Shown here in pieces: positions 1 to 46,945 of a stretch of 64,000 bases of DNA. This stretch comes from Flabesymbios commensalis. Lineage: Eukaryota > Annelida > Polychaeta > Terebellida > Flabelligeridae. Position 1 is the first letter of the stretch. Every line of letters starts with the position of its first letter. The notes below the pieces were generated by a model. The model worked only from the letters and a program-made list of their open reading frames with translations, was not told the origin of the DNA and searched no databases. The position numbers were made by a program, and so were the translations under genes. The stretch spans positions 1,112,152-1,176,151 of the forward strand of contig OZ024904.1 in NCBI GenBank assembly GCA_964017125.1. The letters run 5' to 3'.

Positions 1-490
1 AGAACTTGCACGATATTTTGACCCAGGGTTGTTTCCATGTTGGGCCAGCGTCACAGACGTTGTGCCATCTTTGAAACAACTGATTGCCGGTCACACTGAC
101 ATGGTAAATCTCCACGCCCCCTGAGAAACTAGGTCAATGTCACCCAGGGGACAAAGTGACACAGCAAACACTGGGCAAATGCTGTTTTAATGTTGGGGCA
201 GCGTTGCAGACGGTCGCCCAAAATTAAACCAGCATTGGTTCATTGTCACACAAGGGACAGAGGGAAAGACAGTGTCCTTGACCTTGTTCTTGGTGAACTC
301 GGCCCGGTCGTTCTCGTCCATCTTCTGATGACAGTGCTGCCCATATAATATGACCTTGACGAGAATCTGTCCATATAATATGACCTTGAGAATGATCCGA
401 TCCAGAATGAGCCGCCAAACACACCCGTTGTTAGTCAATGTTGGGCCTGCGTCGCAAACGGTGGGCCAGCATTTTCCTAACACTGGCTTT
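1..490. repeat. Fragments of the CAGCAAACACGA-type MITE family (family F)
   Basis: Pieces of the palindrome TGTTGGGCCAGCGTCGCAGACG..GTGGGCCA occur at about 36-66, 195-235 and 435-480. Between them are two copies of CCATATAATATGACCTTGA. No exon is seen in 1-1,031; this is presumably intron of the same gene. Confidence 0.6.
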
Positions 491-1031
491 GTATCTGCCA
501 CTCCATGCCTCGTCTGAGAACAAATCGATTTACTGCAAAGTATAATGTTAATAACAGTACTAGTAGGCCTACTGTACTCTGTATACTCAGCCAGACAAAT
601 ATGGTATTGACATAATTGAAAGCCATTTCTGAATGATTTATTTGTCCTAACAGGAAGTTCAATAGACTGAGTCTCTATTCAATTTACCCATGTTCCTTGG
701 TCATACATATCAAAATTGCCGACTTGAGGGCATTATTGACTTCAATATCTATAATAGACATGCCAACTCTGCTAGCTAGGTAAAACATTACTGTAAAGCA
801 GATTATGAGAGTTCAGGGAAAGATGTACACCTGAAACGCGGGCGGGCGGGGGATTATGGTGGCCGGCTGACCTCTTGTTTATTTTTCTTATTCAAGTGTA
901 ATTGAGTCACTGAATCTTGTTGCAATTTTCAATAAAAGAACGAGTGTTTTGGCGCTGATGGCTATTCCAATCACGGATGACCTAACATATGTCTAAGCAT
1001 ATCTAATATTTCTATGTGTGTGTTTTTTCAG

Positions 1032-35427
<34,396 letters not shown>

Positions 35428-35873
35428 TCAAAACCCGCGATGAAACGCCGTGCTGATGGTCAAAACCCGCGATGGAATGGCTGATGGTGAAAAGCTGCAA
35501 TGGAACAAAATGCTGGAATGGAAGATGGTAAGACTGGTGATGGTCAAAACCTGCATTGAACGACATGCTTATGATCAAAACCCAGGATAGAACGACGGCT
35601 GATGGTCAAAACATGTGATGAAATGACTGGTGATGTCGAACCAGCATAATTATAATCTTATTGATGATAAACAATTTAAAGGTTAACCCAGTTTACCCTG
35701 TTCATAATTTCAGGACTCTAAAGGAATCTACCAATTCCTATCGCTTTTATGAACGAATCCAATCATCATTTGCTTTTATGCGGCACATGACATACTTTGA
35801 ACATAATTCATCGAATATGAAAACTTGAATATTTCATCAAAACAGGGAGTCATGTGTTTTCATTTCGTTTTTC

Positions 35874-35879
35874 AATAAA
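35874..35879 (+). promoter_or_regulatory. Possible poly(A) signal AATAAA
   Basis: A canonical hexamer 447 bases after the stop, followed by T/G-rich sequence. Confidence 0.45.
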
Positions 35880-36071
35880 ATGGTCGCATTCATATTCATC
35901 TTGTGGTAGGAATCAAGCAGCAATTCAGACAATATAATGATTCAATGGGAAATGGTATATTCCACCAAAATCAAGTCGTCTTGAGGTGTCTTTTGATGTT
36001 TTCTATTAGATTTTTAATTGATATACACTGTGAAGGAAAATGATGCATCATAATTGGGGTTAAAATTGCTT

Positions 36072-36077
36072 AATAAA
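36072..36077 (+). promoter_or_regulatory. Possible poly(A) signal AATAAA
   Basis: A canonical hexamer followed by GAAGGTGTGTCATT, a GT-rich element of the kind found downstream of cleavage sites. It is the better of the two candidates. Confidence 0.5.
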
Positions 36078-36094
36078 GAAGGTGTGTCATTAAC

Positions 36095-36440
36095 GAGTAA
36101 GTAATGGACAAACTTAACAATTCAAGATGTGCTATTAACGAGTAAAAATTGAACTTAGCAGTTCAAGAAACTCCATTAATGAGTAAGTAGTGGTCAAACT
36201 TAACTGATCAAGATACGACATTAATGAGTAAGTAATAGTCAAACTTAACAATTCAAGATACAACATTAACGAGTGAGTAGTCGTCAAACTGTACAATTCA
36301 AGGTACATCATTATCGAGTAAGTAGTCGTCAAACTTAACAATTCATTATACTCCAGTACCGAGTGAGTAGTGATCAAGCTTAACAATTCAAGATACGCCA
36401 TTATCAAGTAAGTAGTGGCCAAACTTAACAATTCAAGATC
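36095..36440. repeat. Minisatellite of ~45 bp just past the gene
   Basis: About eight units of GAGTAAGTAGTGGTCAAACTTAACAATTCAAGATAC-CATTAAC, moderately diverged. It begins close to the second poly(A) signal. The open frame on the other strand is a product of the repeat. Confidence 0.9.
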
Positions 36441-36823
36441 TTGTGACATTATATTTTATTCCCGGTGTATAATTCTGTTGTCAGGTCGACATCACATACA
36501 GTGAAGTCCGTGAACACATTGCTGTGAATATATTTTCATCTTCTGTTGTGTTATGGTATCTGTATGCATTTAGTCTGCCCTGATTATGGAGCTTATTCAA
36601 GTGTATTCAACCGTTTACCAGCCACGATATCTTATTTAAATTTTTCCCCAATTCAGATTGTGTCTCGCTGCCGTGATCCACAACTTCAAGTTATTGAAAA
36701 TTACTCTAATTTCTTTATAATTTGGAACAAAAAAAGGAGACACATTTTAGTCCCGAAACAGTGATTTAATATGTTAACAAAATGGATTACAAGTGATTAT
36801 AACCGCGCTCATTGGTGAAAGGA

Positions 36824-37168
36824 TTAACTGTTCAGCGCGGGGGTCAACTTTAGACGTCAGAATCTGACGACTTCAGACGTCAGATTATGACGTCTAAAGT
36901 AGATACCCACACTGAAAGAGTAACATATTTAGCACTGAAAGAGTAAAATATTTATAACGTAGACCTATAACATAGGTATTTCAATGAAGTGGAAAGAGAG
37001 TCAGATTCTGACGCCTACAGTCGATCCCCGCACTGAAACAGTAAAATATTTATAATGGCCGTAGACCTATAACGTAGGTATTTCAATGAAGTGGAAAGAG
37101 CTATCTAAGATATTTGAGCTGATTTCAAATTGAAAAAGAACTCTTTGCTTTTTATGTTTTTTTACAAA
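36824..37168. mobile_element. Family A MITE with duplicated side module
   Basis: TTAACTGTTCAGCGCGGGGGTC, a hairpin with GACGTCAGAATCTGACG, then two successive side modules (ATAACGTAGACCTATAACATAGG and ATGGCCGTAGACCTATAACGTAGG). A family C scrap lies at 36,640-36,715. Confidence 0.75.
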
Positions 37169-37995
37169 AATATATCACTTGTGCATTTATTCACCACGTA
37201 ACATATGTAAATTATTATTAGCCAAATTGGGAATGAAATGGAGAATTTACATATGATTTTCAAATGCTTGGTCTCAAGCTGGACGAAATAACAGTAATTT
37301 TTAACCGCTGGAAGTTGTGGGTCGCAGTACAAAAGAAATAAATTTTAAAAAGTGGCTCAGAAAAAAAATTGTTGACATTTAAAAAAAAAATCGTCAAATT
37401 TCCAACTGTACTTTTTACAAGACGTCATTCACTAATTTTATTCGAAAAGTCATAATTTGTCTTGCACAAAATAAGCCGGTGATTTGATACAATCTCTCAT
37501 AAACCTCACCTATATTATAACGGCACGTTATATGACATTTTTTACTCCAGTACTTATATATTTTTTATTGGTTTACATACTTTTAACTGTGACATCACCG
37601 TATTGTCACCTTAGATCAAATAATGACGTCATTTATGCTCCTGTCAATGTCAATTGATGACATAGCTCTTTTTCAATTTACCGGTGAGAAGGTATAATAT
37701 TCAGTTCATGTCATGTGTTCGGCAAAATATAATACAGCATTTTGACGGATTTTTTTATTCTATACATATAAATTGTATATGTTAATGGGTACAGCGCTCG
37801 TTTTTGTGTTAACTGTAAATCGATGGATCTTTTCTTTCACCAGAAGGCAGGGTCGTGATCTGTTTTCGTTGTTATTATTGGACGTTCATGATGCTCGTGA
37901 CATTGTCACATGATCAAAGGGGTAATACACAAAGTTCACTAGTGCAGCACTTGAATATATGTGGTCAACATGTTTGCAAATTGTTTCCCTGCGGA

Positions 37996-38120
37996 CATAT
38001 ATAGATTGCTATGCCTCACTTTTAAGTAACATGTACTATATATAGATTGCTATGCCTCACTCCTAAATAACATGTATTATATGTAGATTGATATGCGTCA
38101 CTCCTAATAACATGTACTAA
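37996..38120. repeat. Three tandem ~50-bp units
   Basis: CATATATAGATTGCTATGCCTCACTTTTAAGTAACATGTACTA repeated three times with decay. Confidence 0.85.
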
Positions 38121-39993
38121 TATGTGTCCTTTTACCATAGGATGTTAAAGATGCATAAATATCAATTGTTGTTGAGTTTTCAATGAAAACTATTCAAATA
38201 ATTGTTAGTGCATTTCTATGTTTGTTACTGTCACATAATAACTTGTCACATAATGATTTAACAAGATATTTATGTCCCAATTGTAAATTTGATATTGTTA
38301 TTGCTATATGTTGACAAGTATATTGCTATTGATTCTCTTATCGTCATATTTATACTTACAACACACACTCGCAAAGTCGCAAAGAGGCAATATTAAATTA
38401 ATCTAAAAACAAATAAAACATTATCAACAGATCGAATGAAAACCATCAGGAGAAAATACAAGAAATACCATCAAACAGACAATTCTACATGAATGTGAAG
38501 AATGACACTGAAAGACAATCAACAAAAACAAGAACAGAATGCAATCAGCTTAATAAAACCACAAATAGATAATAATAGGAGACATACAAAGGACAATAGC
38601 ACATAAAACAAGCAAGGATTAAAAAAGCAAGACAATTTGTAAAAGGAGAACAAACACGTCAGAAGTCAAACTGTCATAACATGAGATTTACCACACTTAA
38701 AGACACTATAGATTACACCTAATTCATCCTTTATCAAACACAATGTTGTCAATTGTTGGCTTGTATAAATTCATGTTGTTTTTCACTTGAACAAAACTCA
38801 ACAAATGGAACTGGTATATGCTTGTGTATATATGATATTATCAATTTGTATATAGAGTGTGTAATTATGTGCATTGTCAGCTAAATTTGTTACTTTGCTA
38901 CCCCCCCCCCCATCCCAGGTTCTACAGGGGTAATATTTCACTCGAATCATTTGAATTTGTAACATATGCATAGCTTGTAACTAAACATATTATTATGATT
39001 TTGAAGATTGAAAGAATTCCGCAATTTCAATTACATAAAGGATTTAATTTTAAAAGTTCTTACTTTGTGAAGATGAATTTGGTATTATCATTGTCATATG
39101 GGTTCTAAGAAGTCGTATCCCTCAATTGGTAGATACTAACTTACAGTTTACAATCTTGTAATACATATTGTTGTGCATTTACCATTTTCACTGTACATAT
39201 AATTGTTGTGATGTAGTTAGCAGCGTCGTGACGTCATTTCCTGTTCGGTGACAGAGTAGTCTGAGCTTCAGCCGTAAATTAGCTTTCATCTTCAGACATT
39301 TGGTAAAATGGCTGATTTGTTCTAGACTGAGTAATTATGAATGACTCTTTGAATACAAAAAATCACATGTTCAACAGAAGAGTAACATTATAACAAAAGT
39401 GTTTCTTTCTGTATGTGATGTGATAGTTTGGATGTACAAATGAAAATGTAATATTTCGATTGATAAAGAATATCTATTTTGTTATGTTGTTGTCCACATC
39501 GTTTAGAAATTTTGTTTAGATTCACAATAATTATGAAAATATTCCACTTGCTAATTATTGATCAAGCTTCGAGCTGTTTCATTTAGTGATTTGAGTTTCC
39601 GTGTCAAATTACTTCCCATTTTTATTAAGAGATGATGAGTTGCGATGATGAGTATTGGTATATTCACGAAGGAATTTTGTTATTTTAAATTAACGGTACA
39701 ATGTATCAAATAATTTATCACTTGTTTACAATATTTAATTATAATGTACTCGGTATATTATGTCAAAACCTTGATTCCAACCAATTGAAGTCACACCTAT
39801 TGAGATATGTTAACAATGTATGCACATCAGTGTTTATTCGACAATTTATATTTGCAAGTATATTTATTGTAAAGCCAACATATCCTGTGTCAGTAAACAC
39901 ACACTCGCTAGCTACATGGGATTTAAAATAAGTAATATTATATTTCTATAATCTCATGATATTTGCAGATTGACCGTTGTATTAAACATTACT

Positions 39994-40221
39994 TAGGGGG
40001 CCACCATTCAATTTTCGGGGGGGGGGGGGCTGGAGTTTTTTTTTAAATAATTAATTTCGGGCGGGCTCTGCGTGAAATAAATAATTTACTTCAAGAACTT
40101 TTCTATTTAAACATGTAATGGAATAAGAAATTTTCAGCGTGCCGCCGAGCCCGGTTGAATTAAATAATTTGCCCGCGATAAAAACTCCAGCCCCCCTGGA
40201 TATCGAATGGTGGCCCCCTTA
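39994..40221. mobile_element. MITE with ~45-bp TIRs and G/C runs
   Basis: GGGGGCCACCATTCAATTTTCGGGG ... and ...CTGGATATCGAATGGTGGCCCCC are inverted, as are GGCTGGAGTTTTT and AAAAACTCCAGCC further in. TTA stands on both sides. Confidence 0.8.
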
Positions 40222-40389
40222 TAGTGAAAACAGTGTTATATTATTACACAGGACTTGCTATTATTCAGATACATTGCATACTATTTTGCTTCCGGTGATT
40301 TGTGCACGTGTCCTGACAGTTGTCATATATATGACTCCTTATACCGGTGACATAATAACTGAATAAGGACATACTGGTAGAGATCATCT

Positions 40390-40450
40390 GATAGATAGGA
40401 AGGGTATTCCCCCTGCCCCGGGCAGGGGGAATACCCTATCTATCTATACG
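40390..40450. repeat. Near-perfect palindrome, copy 2
   Basis: GATAGATAGGAAGGGTATTCCCCCTGCC / GGCAGGGGGAATACCCTATCTATC. Same element as 1,664-1,727. Confidence 0.8.
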
Positions 40451-40574
40451 GTTTCAGGTGACACACTAAAGGCACATTGATAGATTTGTGATCATGTATA
40501 TGACTCCTTATACCAATGCTATGATGACATATTAACCAAATAATGGACATATTTAACTAGTTCACACATATGAA

Positions 40575-40685
40575 TCTTACCGGTGAGACAACAAGGGCAA
40601 ACGCTCCATATCAACCCTTACCGGTGAGACAAGAGGGGGATACACCCCATATCAACCCTAACCGGTGAGACAACAAGAGCATAAG
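40575..40685. repeat. Three tandem ~47-bp units with ACCGGTGAGACAA
   Basis: Copies of CTTACCGGTGAGACAACAAGGG start at about 40,577, 40,618 and 40,665, spaced by CCATATCAACCC. Confidence 0.8.
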
Positions 40686-42509
40686 TATCTAACCCTTTCG
40701 AGGTTTTATACAAATCATGGAATCCCAACTGAACAAGATATTGACCCTCTGACCATTTAAAATCGCCATCACTATTCTAACTTTTTGTAAACCATTGTTT
40801 ATTGTCTAATACCGGAACTGTTGGCAAAACACTTGCTCTTATTATGGTCCGATTCCCGATGACACGATATATTCAAGCTGCCACGCAAATTTTTATCTTA
40901 TCTATTTTTGTCTAATTGTTGAGCAAAATGGTAAATAAATATGTAAAAATAATAATTATCACAAATTTTGTCTTGGTAGTTGAAGGGTTACAGCTGATAC
41001 TTTACAGGTAACATTTATAACCCTTTGTTGTCAAGAAGACGAAATGATGCAATTAATGTGTATATATATTTTAGACCATGATCCAGTTATTTGTTTGCCA
41101 GAAATTGTCACTTCGGTACAAAGTATCGTATCGGCCACCTTGCAAAGTGGTAGATACGACCCTTCAAGACCACAGTGATGATATGTATTATACACTGTAT
41201 ATTACGAAAGTGCTCCTATCGGCCATTAATGTGTGTCACTTGTCAAACCTACAATGCTTGAATAAATTGCCTATTTTGCAGTCGTCATTTTGTTGGTGTC
41301 TTTTTTTTGTTATTTTCAATGACATAATTAATTATTTTCAATCTAGAAAAAATATAATTTTTATAACTTCGAAAAATCGTTAATTTATTTTATAAAACAA
41401 TTACCTTTTTATATTTTCTAATGCAATTACAACTGTGTTATAAAAAGTTTTTAAAATACGTATATAACCAGTGAAATTAGCATATTCGATGTGCACTGTG
41501 ATTATACACAAACTTTACAAAAATGTGTGGTAGTTAGTCTACTCTTTTCTACCAAACATTTTTGAAACTATTTTGATAATATTTCAAAATGAGATTTAAC
41601 TTTAAATATTATAAAATTTAAACTTTACAAAACCTAATCTCATAGCATGTAAAAAATGTAGAATATTTTTAAATAAAAGTTTATAATGCTGGTTAATTTA
41701 TAATAAAATTTAGGCTTGCGAACTCAAATGTGTTTAATAATTGTAAACGTGATTATATGATTCACATGTGAAGTTTTTTCTTTCTTTATTTTGTTATTAA
41801 GAAAACTAAGTCTATAGATGCTATTAAATTAAATTATTGATATTAATATTAAGAAAAACACATTCATTGTAGTTATTTTTTAAAACAAATATAATTTTTT
41901 GTTATAAAACTTTTTCAACAGATATAGTTTAAGTAAATCAGGCTGATAAAAAATAGTTCGCATATCCTGGATTTCACTGGAGTAGCAATATGACTACACA
42001 ACCAAACTTTTGTATGTACACATAATTGGCGTCATGTTAAATGTCACAAAAAAACTAAACAATATATTCTAGGATATTTTCAAAATAACCACTCTTTGAA
42101 AATAACAAAATTTCACTTGAAGCCTTTTTTTAAAAAGTTCACATTTATTTTTAGGAAAACTTAATAATTGCTGATTATTTCCAAAAATAATAAATCTTTT
42201 CTCAAAAATTTCATAGCTTTCTACTGAACATTTTAGAATTTAAATGATTTGAATGTACTAGACTTTTCAAAACATTTTTAACTTGGAGACTCTCTGACTT
42301 TCAGAGCAAACGTCTGTCGTTAACTTCCGTTTAACATATGTTCTGCCTGTGCAAAGTCAAAAGGCATTATCGGCTCCCTGGTAAACTAGGCATTTACTGC
42401 TTTTTAACTGGCTCTTCCTGCCATAGCGTTGCCAAAAGGCCGTATTTTCTCTTCACTTGTAAAGCAAGTACATACTTCCTTTACGCTGATGTCACTGCCT
42501 CCTTCTTGT

Positions 42510-42833
42510 TTGTAACTTTTAGCCAATGCTGTTTAACTGCTGAGCCATTGCCGTAGTCAATGGGCCAGCATAAGCTAGCATTGAATAAACGATTATCGCG
42601 TTAAGTCCTATATATTGGTGGACCAATGCTGGGATAATGCTGTCCCAGTGTCGTGAACGTTGGGCCACCATTTAGCTAACATTGTGTCAGCGTCTTGAGT
42701 ACGCTGATTGGCTTTGACCAAACCCAGTTAACTCGAGGCATTGACCCAATGTTGTTTTTATGTCGTGACGACGTCGAAGATGTCGGGCCAATAGTAGAAT
42801 AACATTGGGTTAATGCTTCGTATTTGCTGTGAT
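42510..42833. mobile_element. Family F MITE cluster
   Basis: At least three overlapping palindromic cores: CAATGGGCCAGCATAAGCTAGCATTG, GCTGTCCCAGTGTCGTGAACGTTGGGCCACC and GGCATTGACCCAATGTTG ... AACATTGGGTTAATGCTTCG, ending GTATTTGCTG. Confidence 0.65.
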
Positions 42834-43974
42834 AAGTGTTCTCGGGGTGTCACTCTGCCCCCCCCCCCCCCTGCTCTCCCACCTCTCTCTCTGCTGCAGT
42901 CACCTGTGTTATCTTACGCAATATAGCAATTAGGCCTTGGCTAAGATATTTATCTCCAAAAATATCAAATTTCGTATTATTATAAATAGATTTTTGGACT
43001 TATATATAATTTATACACTTCTGGCCTGAAATATGACCGAATGACAACTTTTATTGCAATGCCCGTTCATGTAGTTAAGTTAACCCTTTCATTACGACCA
43101 TCTGTCATGAAAAAGGGAACAGGTATGGTGAAATATACATTTTTTTTTAAATATAATTGTCATCAATTTAACGTTCCTGGGTTATATCATCATAATATAG
43201 TTTTACAACCAGGCATTTTGAGTGAATGCATGACGATTTTGAGTCCTAATGAGCTCTGGCCGACACCATCTTTTGAGCATTGAACACTCAAAACACACGC
43301 TTAGCTACTTAATTACATGTAAAGAAACGCAGTGCCTGACTTATAAAGAGTACTTGCGGGATTCCCACAAAAAAATTAAAACTGGCCTGACATCATTTTA
43401 TCTGTGCATGTTTTTGACGCAACAAGTCAATTTTAGTGGGCCATAAGATTTTTCAAGACAAGTTCTATGCCCAGGCTAAATAATAACTGCTGAATTAACC
43501 ATATAAAAATATATAATATAATTTCTGTGGAATTAACCACCAAGTCATTACCAGTGAATCTTTTTAAATTTCAGTTCCAAATGTAAGATGCCTATTTTTC
43601 CAAGTAGGAAAAATATTATTTATATGGCGGTATTTACTGTTGGTGGTGCCGCCAATAAATGCCCATTACGGCCCACACTGTCAAATTGTGAGCTGTGTAT
43701 CGCTGCATTAGTTTCAAGATTTAATTTAGTATTCAGCGTTATTAGAACAGAGTCAAGGTTCGCCATCCCATGTTTCAAAACATATATGCCTATTGTTTAC
43801 CAATACAATTTAGATGAAGTATGGCAGAAAACGAGCTACTAAAACCATATAGTTGAAATGTTGCTGATTCCAACGAAATAAAATCTTGTACTGTCACCTG
43901 ATAAATCGATGGAATGTCAGATGTAGTACCATTGCTAATATCTCGCAATATTATTGGGGTAGGCCTATGCCCGT

Positions 43975-44115
43975 TATGGTAGCAGGTAACCTGGCCACAT
44001 GTTAACCTCGCCACAGGTAATCTAGCAACAGATTTGATAACCTCGCCACAGAAGGCTGAGTTGCCTCGCCACAGCTTTGGTAACCTTGCCACAGGGGGCT
44101 AGGTAACCTCGCCAA
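43975..44115. repeat. Minisatellite GGTAACCTCGCCACAG
   Basis: About eight irregular units of AACCTCGCCACAG with 4-15 base spacers. Confidence 0.75.
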
Positions 44116-44326
44116 AACACCTGTTATATCCGATTTATCAATGTATTTTCAAAGGTTAACCTTGAACCTGATGTATATGTGTATATAGACTTAGACTATG
44201 TGCCATTTAAATGCACAGCAAAAAAATAAATATAAATGTACAAATATATGACAAATATTAATAGGCCTACAAATTTATTTGTACAGCAAATATTGTAGAC
44301 AATTTGTTGATGATGACTAATATATT

Positions 44327-44533
44327 AACCCGTAAACCGCTGAATTAAATAATTTAAATTTTCACACACTTACAGTTGTGTCTCACTACCTTGTCCCACA
44401 ACTTTCAGTGAAAGAAAACTACTCGTATTTGTTTAGTTTGTAATTTGAGACTAAGCAATTTAGAAATCTTGAAGTTTAAACAACTATTAAACGGATTAAA
44501 GCGCCGTCGCGCTTAGTGGTTTAGGGGGTTAGT
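44327..44533. mobile_element. Family C MITE, worn
   Basis: TTAACCCGTAAACCGCTGAATT ... the hairpin CACTTACAGTTGTGTCTCACT / CCCACAACTTTCAGTG. The right end is AGTGGTTTAGGGGGTTAG. Confidence 0.7.
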
Positions 44534-45383
44534 AAATTAGGTGTAGGCCTAGCGGTAACAACTCAAGAAGGTGATGACACTGCCCCACGACGAGATCCGA
44601 CAGGACTCCGGGAAGACAATGAGTAGCACTAAAGCTATGTGATCGACTCCAATAACACTCATAGAGGGTGTTGGCACAACACGTGACATTACCTCACGTG
44701 CGTGAGTGATGACGGAAGTCGATAGGGTCTTCTTGCAAACGCTGAATGTTAAACTATTTCAGCACTAAAATGTGTGTTTGAGTAAAGTAAATAGAGTGTC
44801 AGTAATTAACCGTTATAGCACGAATCGTTACTACACGATGCAACCATGGATAACACGATGCAACCATGGATCCCCCAATTTTTTTTGCCATTTTTCTAAA
44901 AAAATCGTGTTATAAATATTTCAACAACCGATTGAGCATGACATTTTCAGCTAACTTTTATTTAGCACTGCGAGTACAAAAGGCATGAAGTATATCATGT
45001 GTAGAACAGACCGTCAGGATCCCAAGAAGGCAATTTTAGGTGCCTCAGCATGTACCAATTAATGATATAGCCCCTTAATTTGGGCCCAAATTAGTGATTA
45101 ATTAGCATACCGAGTACACGCACAAAGACAATGGCACAGACAAGGTGGTTGGTGGTGATTTTCTCGGATTTATAGTGCGTCAGAATAAACAATACTTAAA
45201 TGCCAAAGCCTGTAGAAAACCTACTTAAGAACCCTTTAAAGATTGGGGTGAAATAGTAGTTTGTTCAATTTCTGCAAAATTAATGGTAAATGTAGTGACT
45301 GTAATATGTTAAAAACGGTGCAAACCGTTGATAAAATTAATCATGTGTCATGATGTGAGGTTGGGGTGAACGGTGACACCCTT

Positions 45384-45543
45384 TTAGTCAGAAGGCCCTC
45401 TAGTCAGAAGGCCCTTTAGTTGAAAGGCCTGTTTGTCAGAAGGCCCATTAGTCAGAAGGCCCGTTAGTCAGAAGGCCCGCTAGTCAGAAGGCCCGATAGT
45501 CAGAAAATCAATTAAGCTTTTTTGTCAGAAGGCCCTCCAGTCG
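45384..45543. repeat. Minisatellite AGTCAGAAGGCCC
   Basis: About nine units of TAGTCAGAAGGCCCGT-type, 16-17 bp, decaying at the right end. Confidence 0.9.
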
Positions 45544-46648
45544 GAATTTGTTCATTGGGCATTGAACAATTCTAGGGGACGCTGCATTTGATATCTGGGC
45601 ATGTGGAGAGGGGGGTGGGGACTATATTATTTTGATTAAAACGTTTGTTGTCCAGCTATTGATAAAGCAATATTAAGAAATGTGCATAAAATAATTACTC
45701 AAGGATACTTAAAAAATGCTGACGGAGTCCATACAAGTTTTTCAAAGAAATTGGTAATTTAATAAATAGTTTGAAAGAGAAAAATAGCCATGAAATTTAA
45801 ACTGTGAAAAAATTATATGCAAACAAATTGCACAACTGAGAGTAAAATCCATATAGATCAAATGGTGCGTCTCTGGGACATTAGTATATACGCTCGACTA
45901 TTAGTTGGTAATAAGTCGATATGATCTGGATATGATCTTGAAAAAAAATCACGATGGTTCATTGTTCGTACATTTATATTGAAAACTAGCATTATTGACG
46001 ACTGGTTGGTTGCTTGGCTGGGTTATTTTCATCAATGAGTGCGCTTTATTTTTTTAGCACTATGTTTTTTGCATATATATAAACAATGTATTATATATGT
46101 GAAACATTTCGTCAGAAATAAACACATTTCATTCGGTTTTATTTCATTCCGAAACATAACATGTGTATCTTATAAGCTTAAATTAAAGTTCTTTGGACGT
46201 TATCTTGTGCCAAAGCATAAAGTATCCAATATGTCAGCTATAAATAATATTGTGTTTAAGACAACCAATAAAGTTAAATAATATTTTGATGTTTTAAATT
46301 AGGCAAATAATAAATTATCGTCACTTGAACTGTCTGTCTCGTCACTTGATGATATAAAATTGTCATCCCCTAATAACTAAAACATCTGTATTATATATAC
46401 GAATGACCACAACATTATATAGTCCTACATTGTCAATTGCTTCTGTGTTACATAAGTGAGTTTTAACGACACATATGAAAAAAACATATATATATTTAAA
46501 CCAATCTAGTACATCATCAATGTCATAAAAATCAATAATTGGAACCGTTTTGCTAATCAGCTTATAGATACCATCAAGAATACATAGCACATCATCTTGA
46601 TATCAGTAATAAGGTGATGTGTTTGTATATATGTAACAACAATACCAA

Positions 46649-46945
46649 AAGGCGGGGGCCCTGGTGCCTGCTTGGAAAGTCAGAGATCGCAGATTCGTAT
46701 CCTGCTTTGGCATTCCAAGTTTCCTCCCTGCTCAATCGTAAAGATTGAATATTGTGGGCAGATTACATGACTGAGAGATAACGTGCTTGTTCGCAGACCA
46801 ACAGGGCTCAATTTCGAATCATGTGTCTGGAGGGCAGTGTCACCTCATTCATATCACCATCCTCAGGAGGTTCTTCTGGCCCAGTTTGGCTTATATGTGA
46901 ACAAATGTGGCGTAAAACCCCATTCATTTCATTTCATTACATTTG
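46649..46945 (+). mobile_element. SINE copy, nearly whole
   Basis: It starts GGCGGGGGCCCTGGTGCCTGC; the first tRNA-like block is worn. The second block (GACTGAGAGATAACGTGC ... GGCTCAATTTCGAATCATG), GTTCTTCTGGCCCAGTTTGG and the tail AACAAATGTGGCGTAAAACCCC are clear, ending in (ATTTC)n. Confidence 0.82.

Larger units (their letters stand above)
35428..36095 (+). other. 3' UTR of the TNRC18/BAHCC1-like gene
   Basis: The region runs from the stop codon to just past the second AATAAA. Its first ~215 bases (35,428-35,645) are a degenerate repeat of GATGGTCAAAACCCGCGATG-like units, varying in spacing. The rest is AT-rich. The end is set only by the poly(A) signals, so it is approximate. Confidence 0.6.

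Noticed and set aside
36135-36449. Leu/Thr-rich frame on the reverse strand
   Set aside because: It is the 45-bp minisatellite read in reverse.
41078-43446. Several 70-100 residue frames
   Set aside because: They are in very AT-rich DNA with no protein-like pattern and no neighbours in frame.
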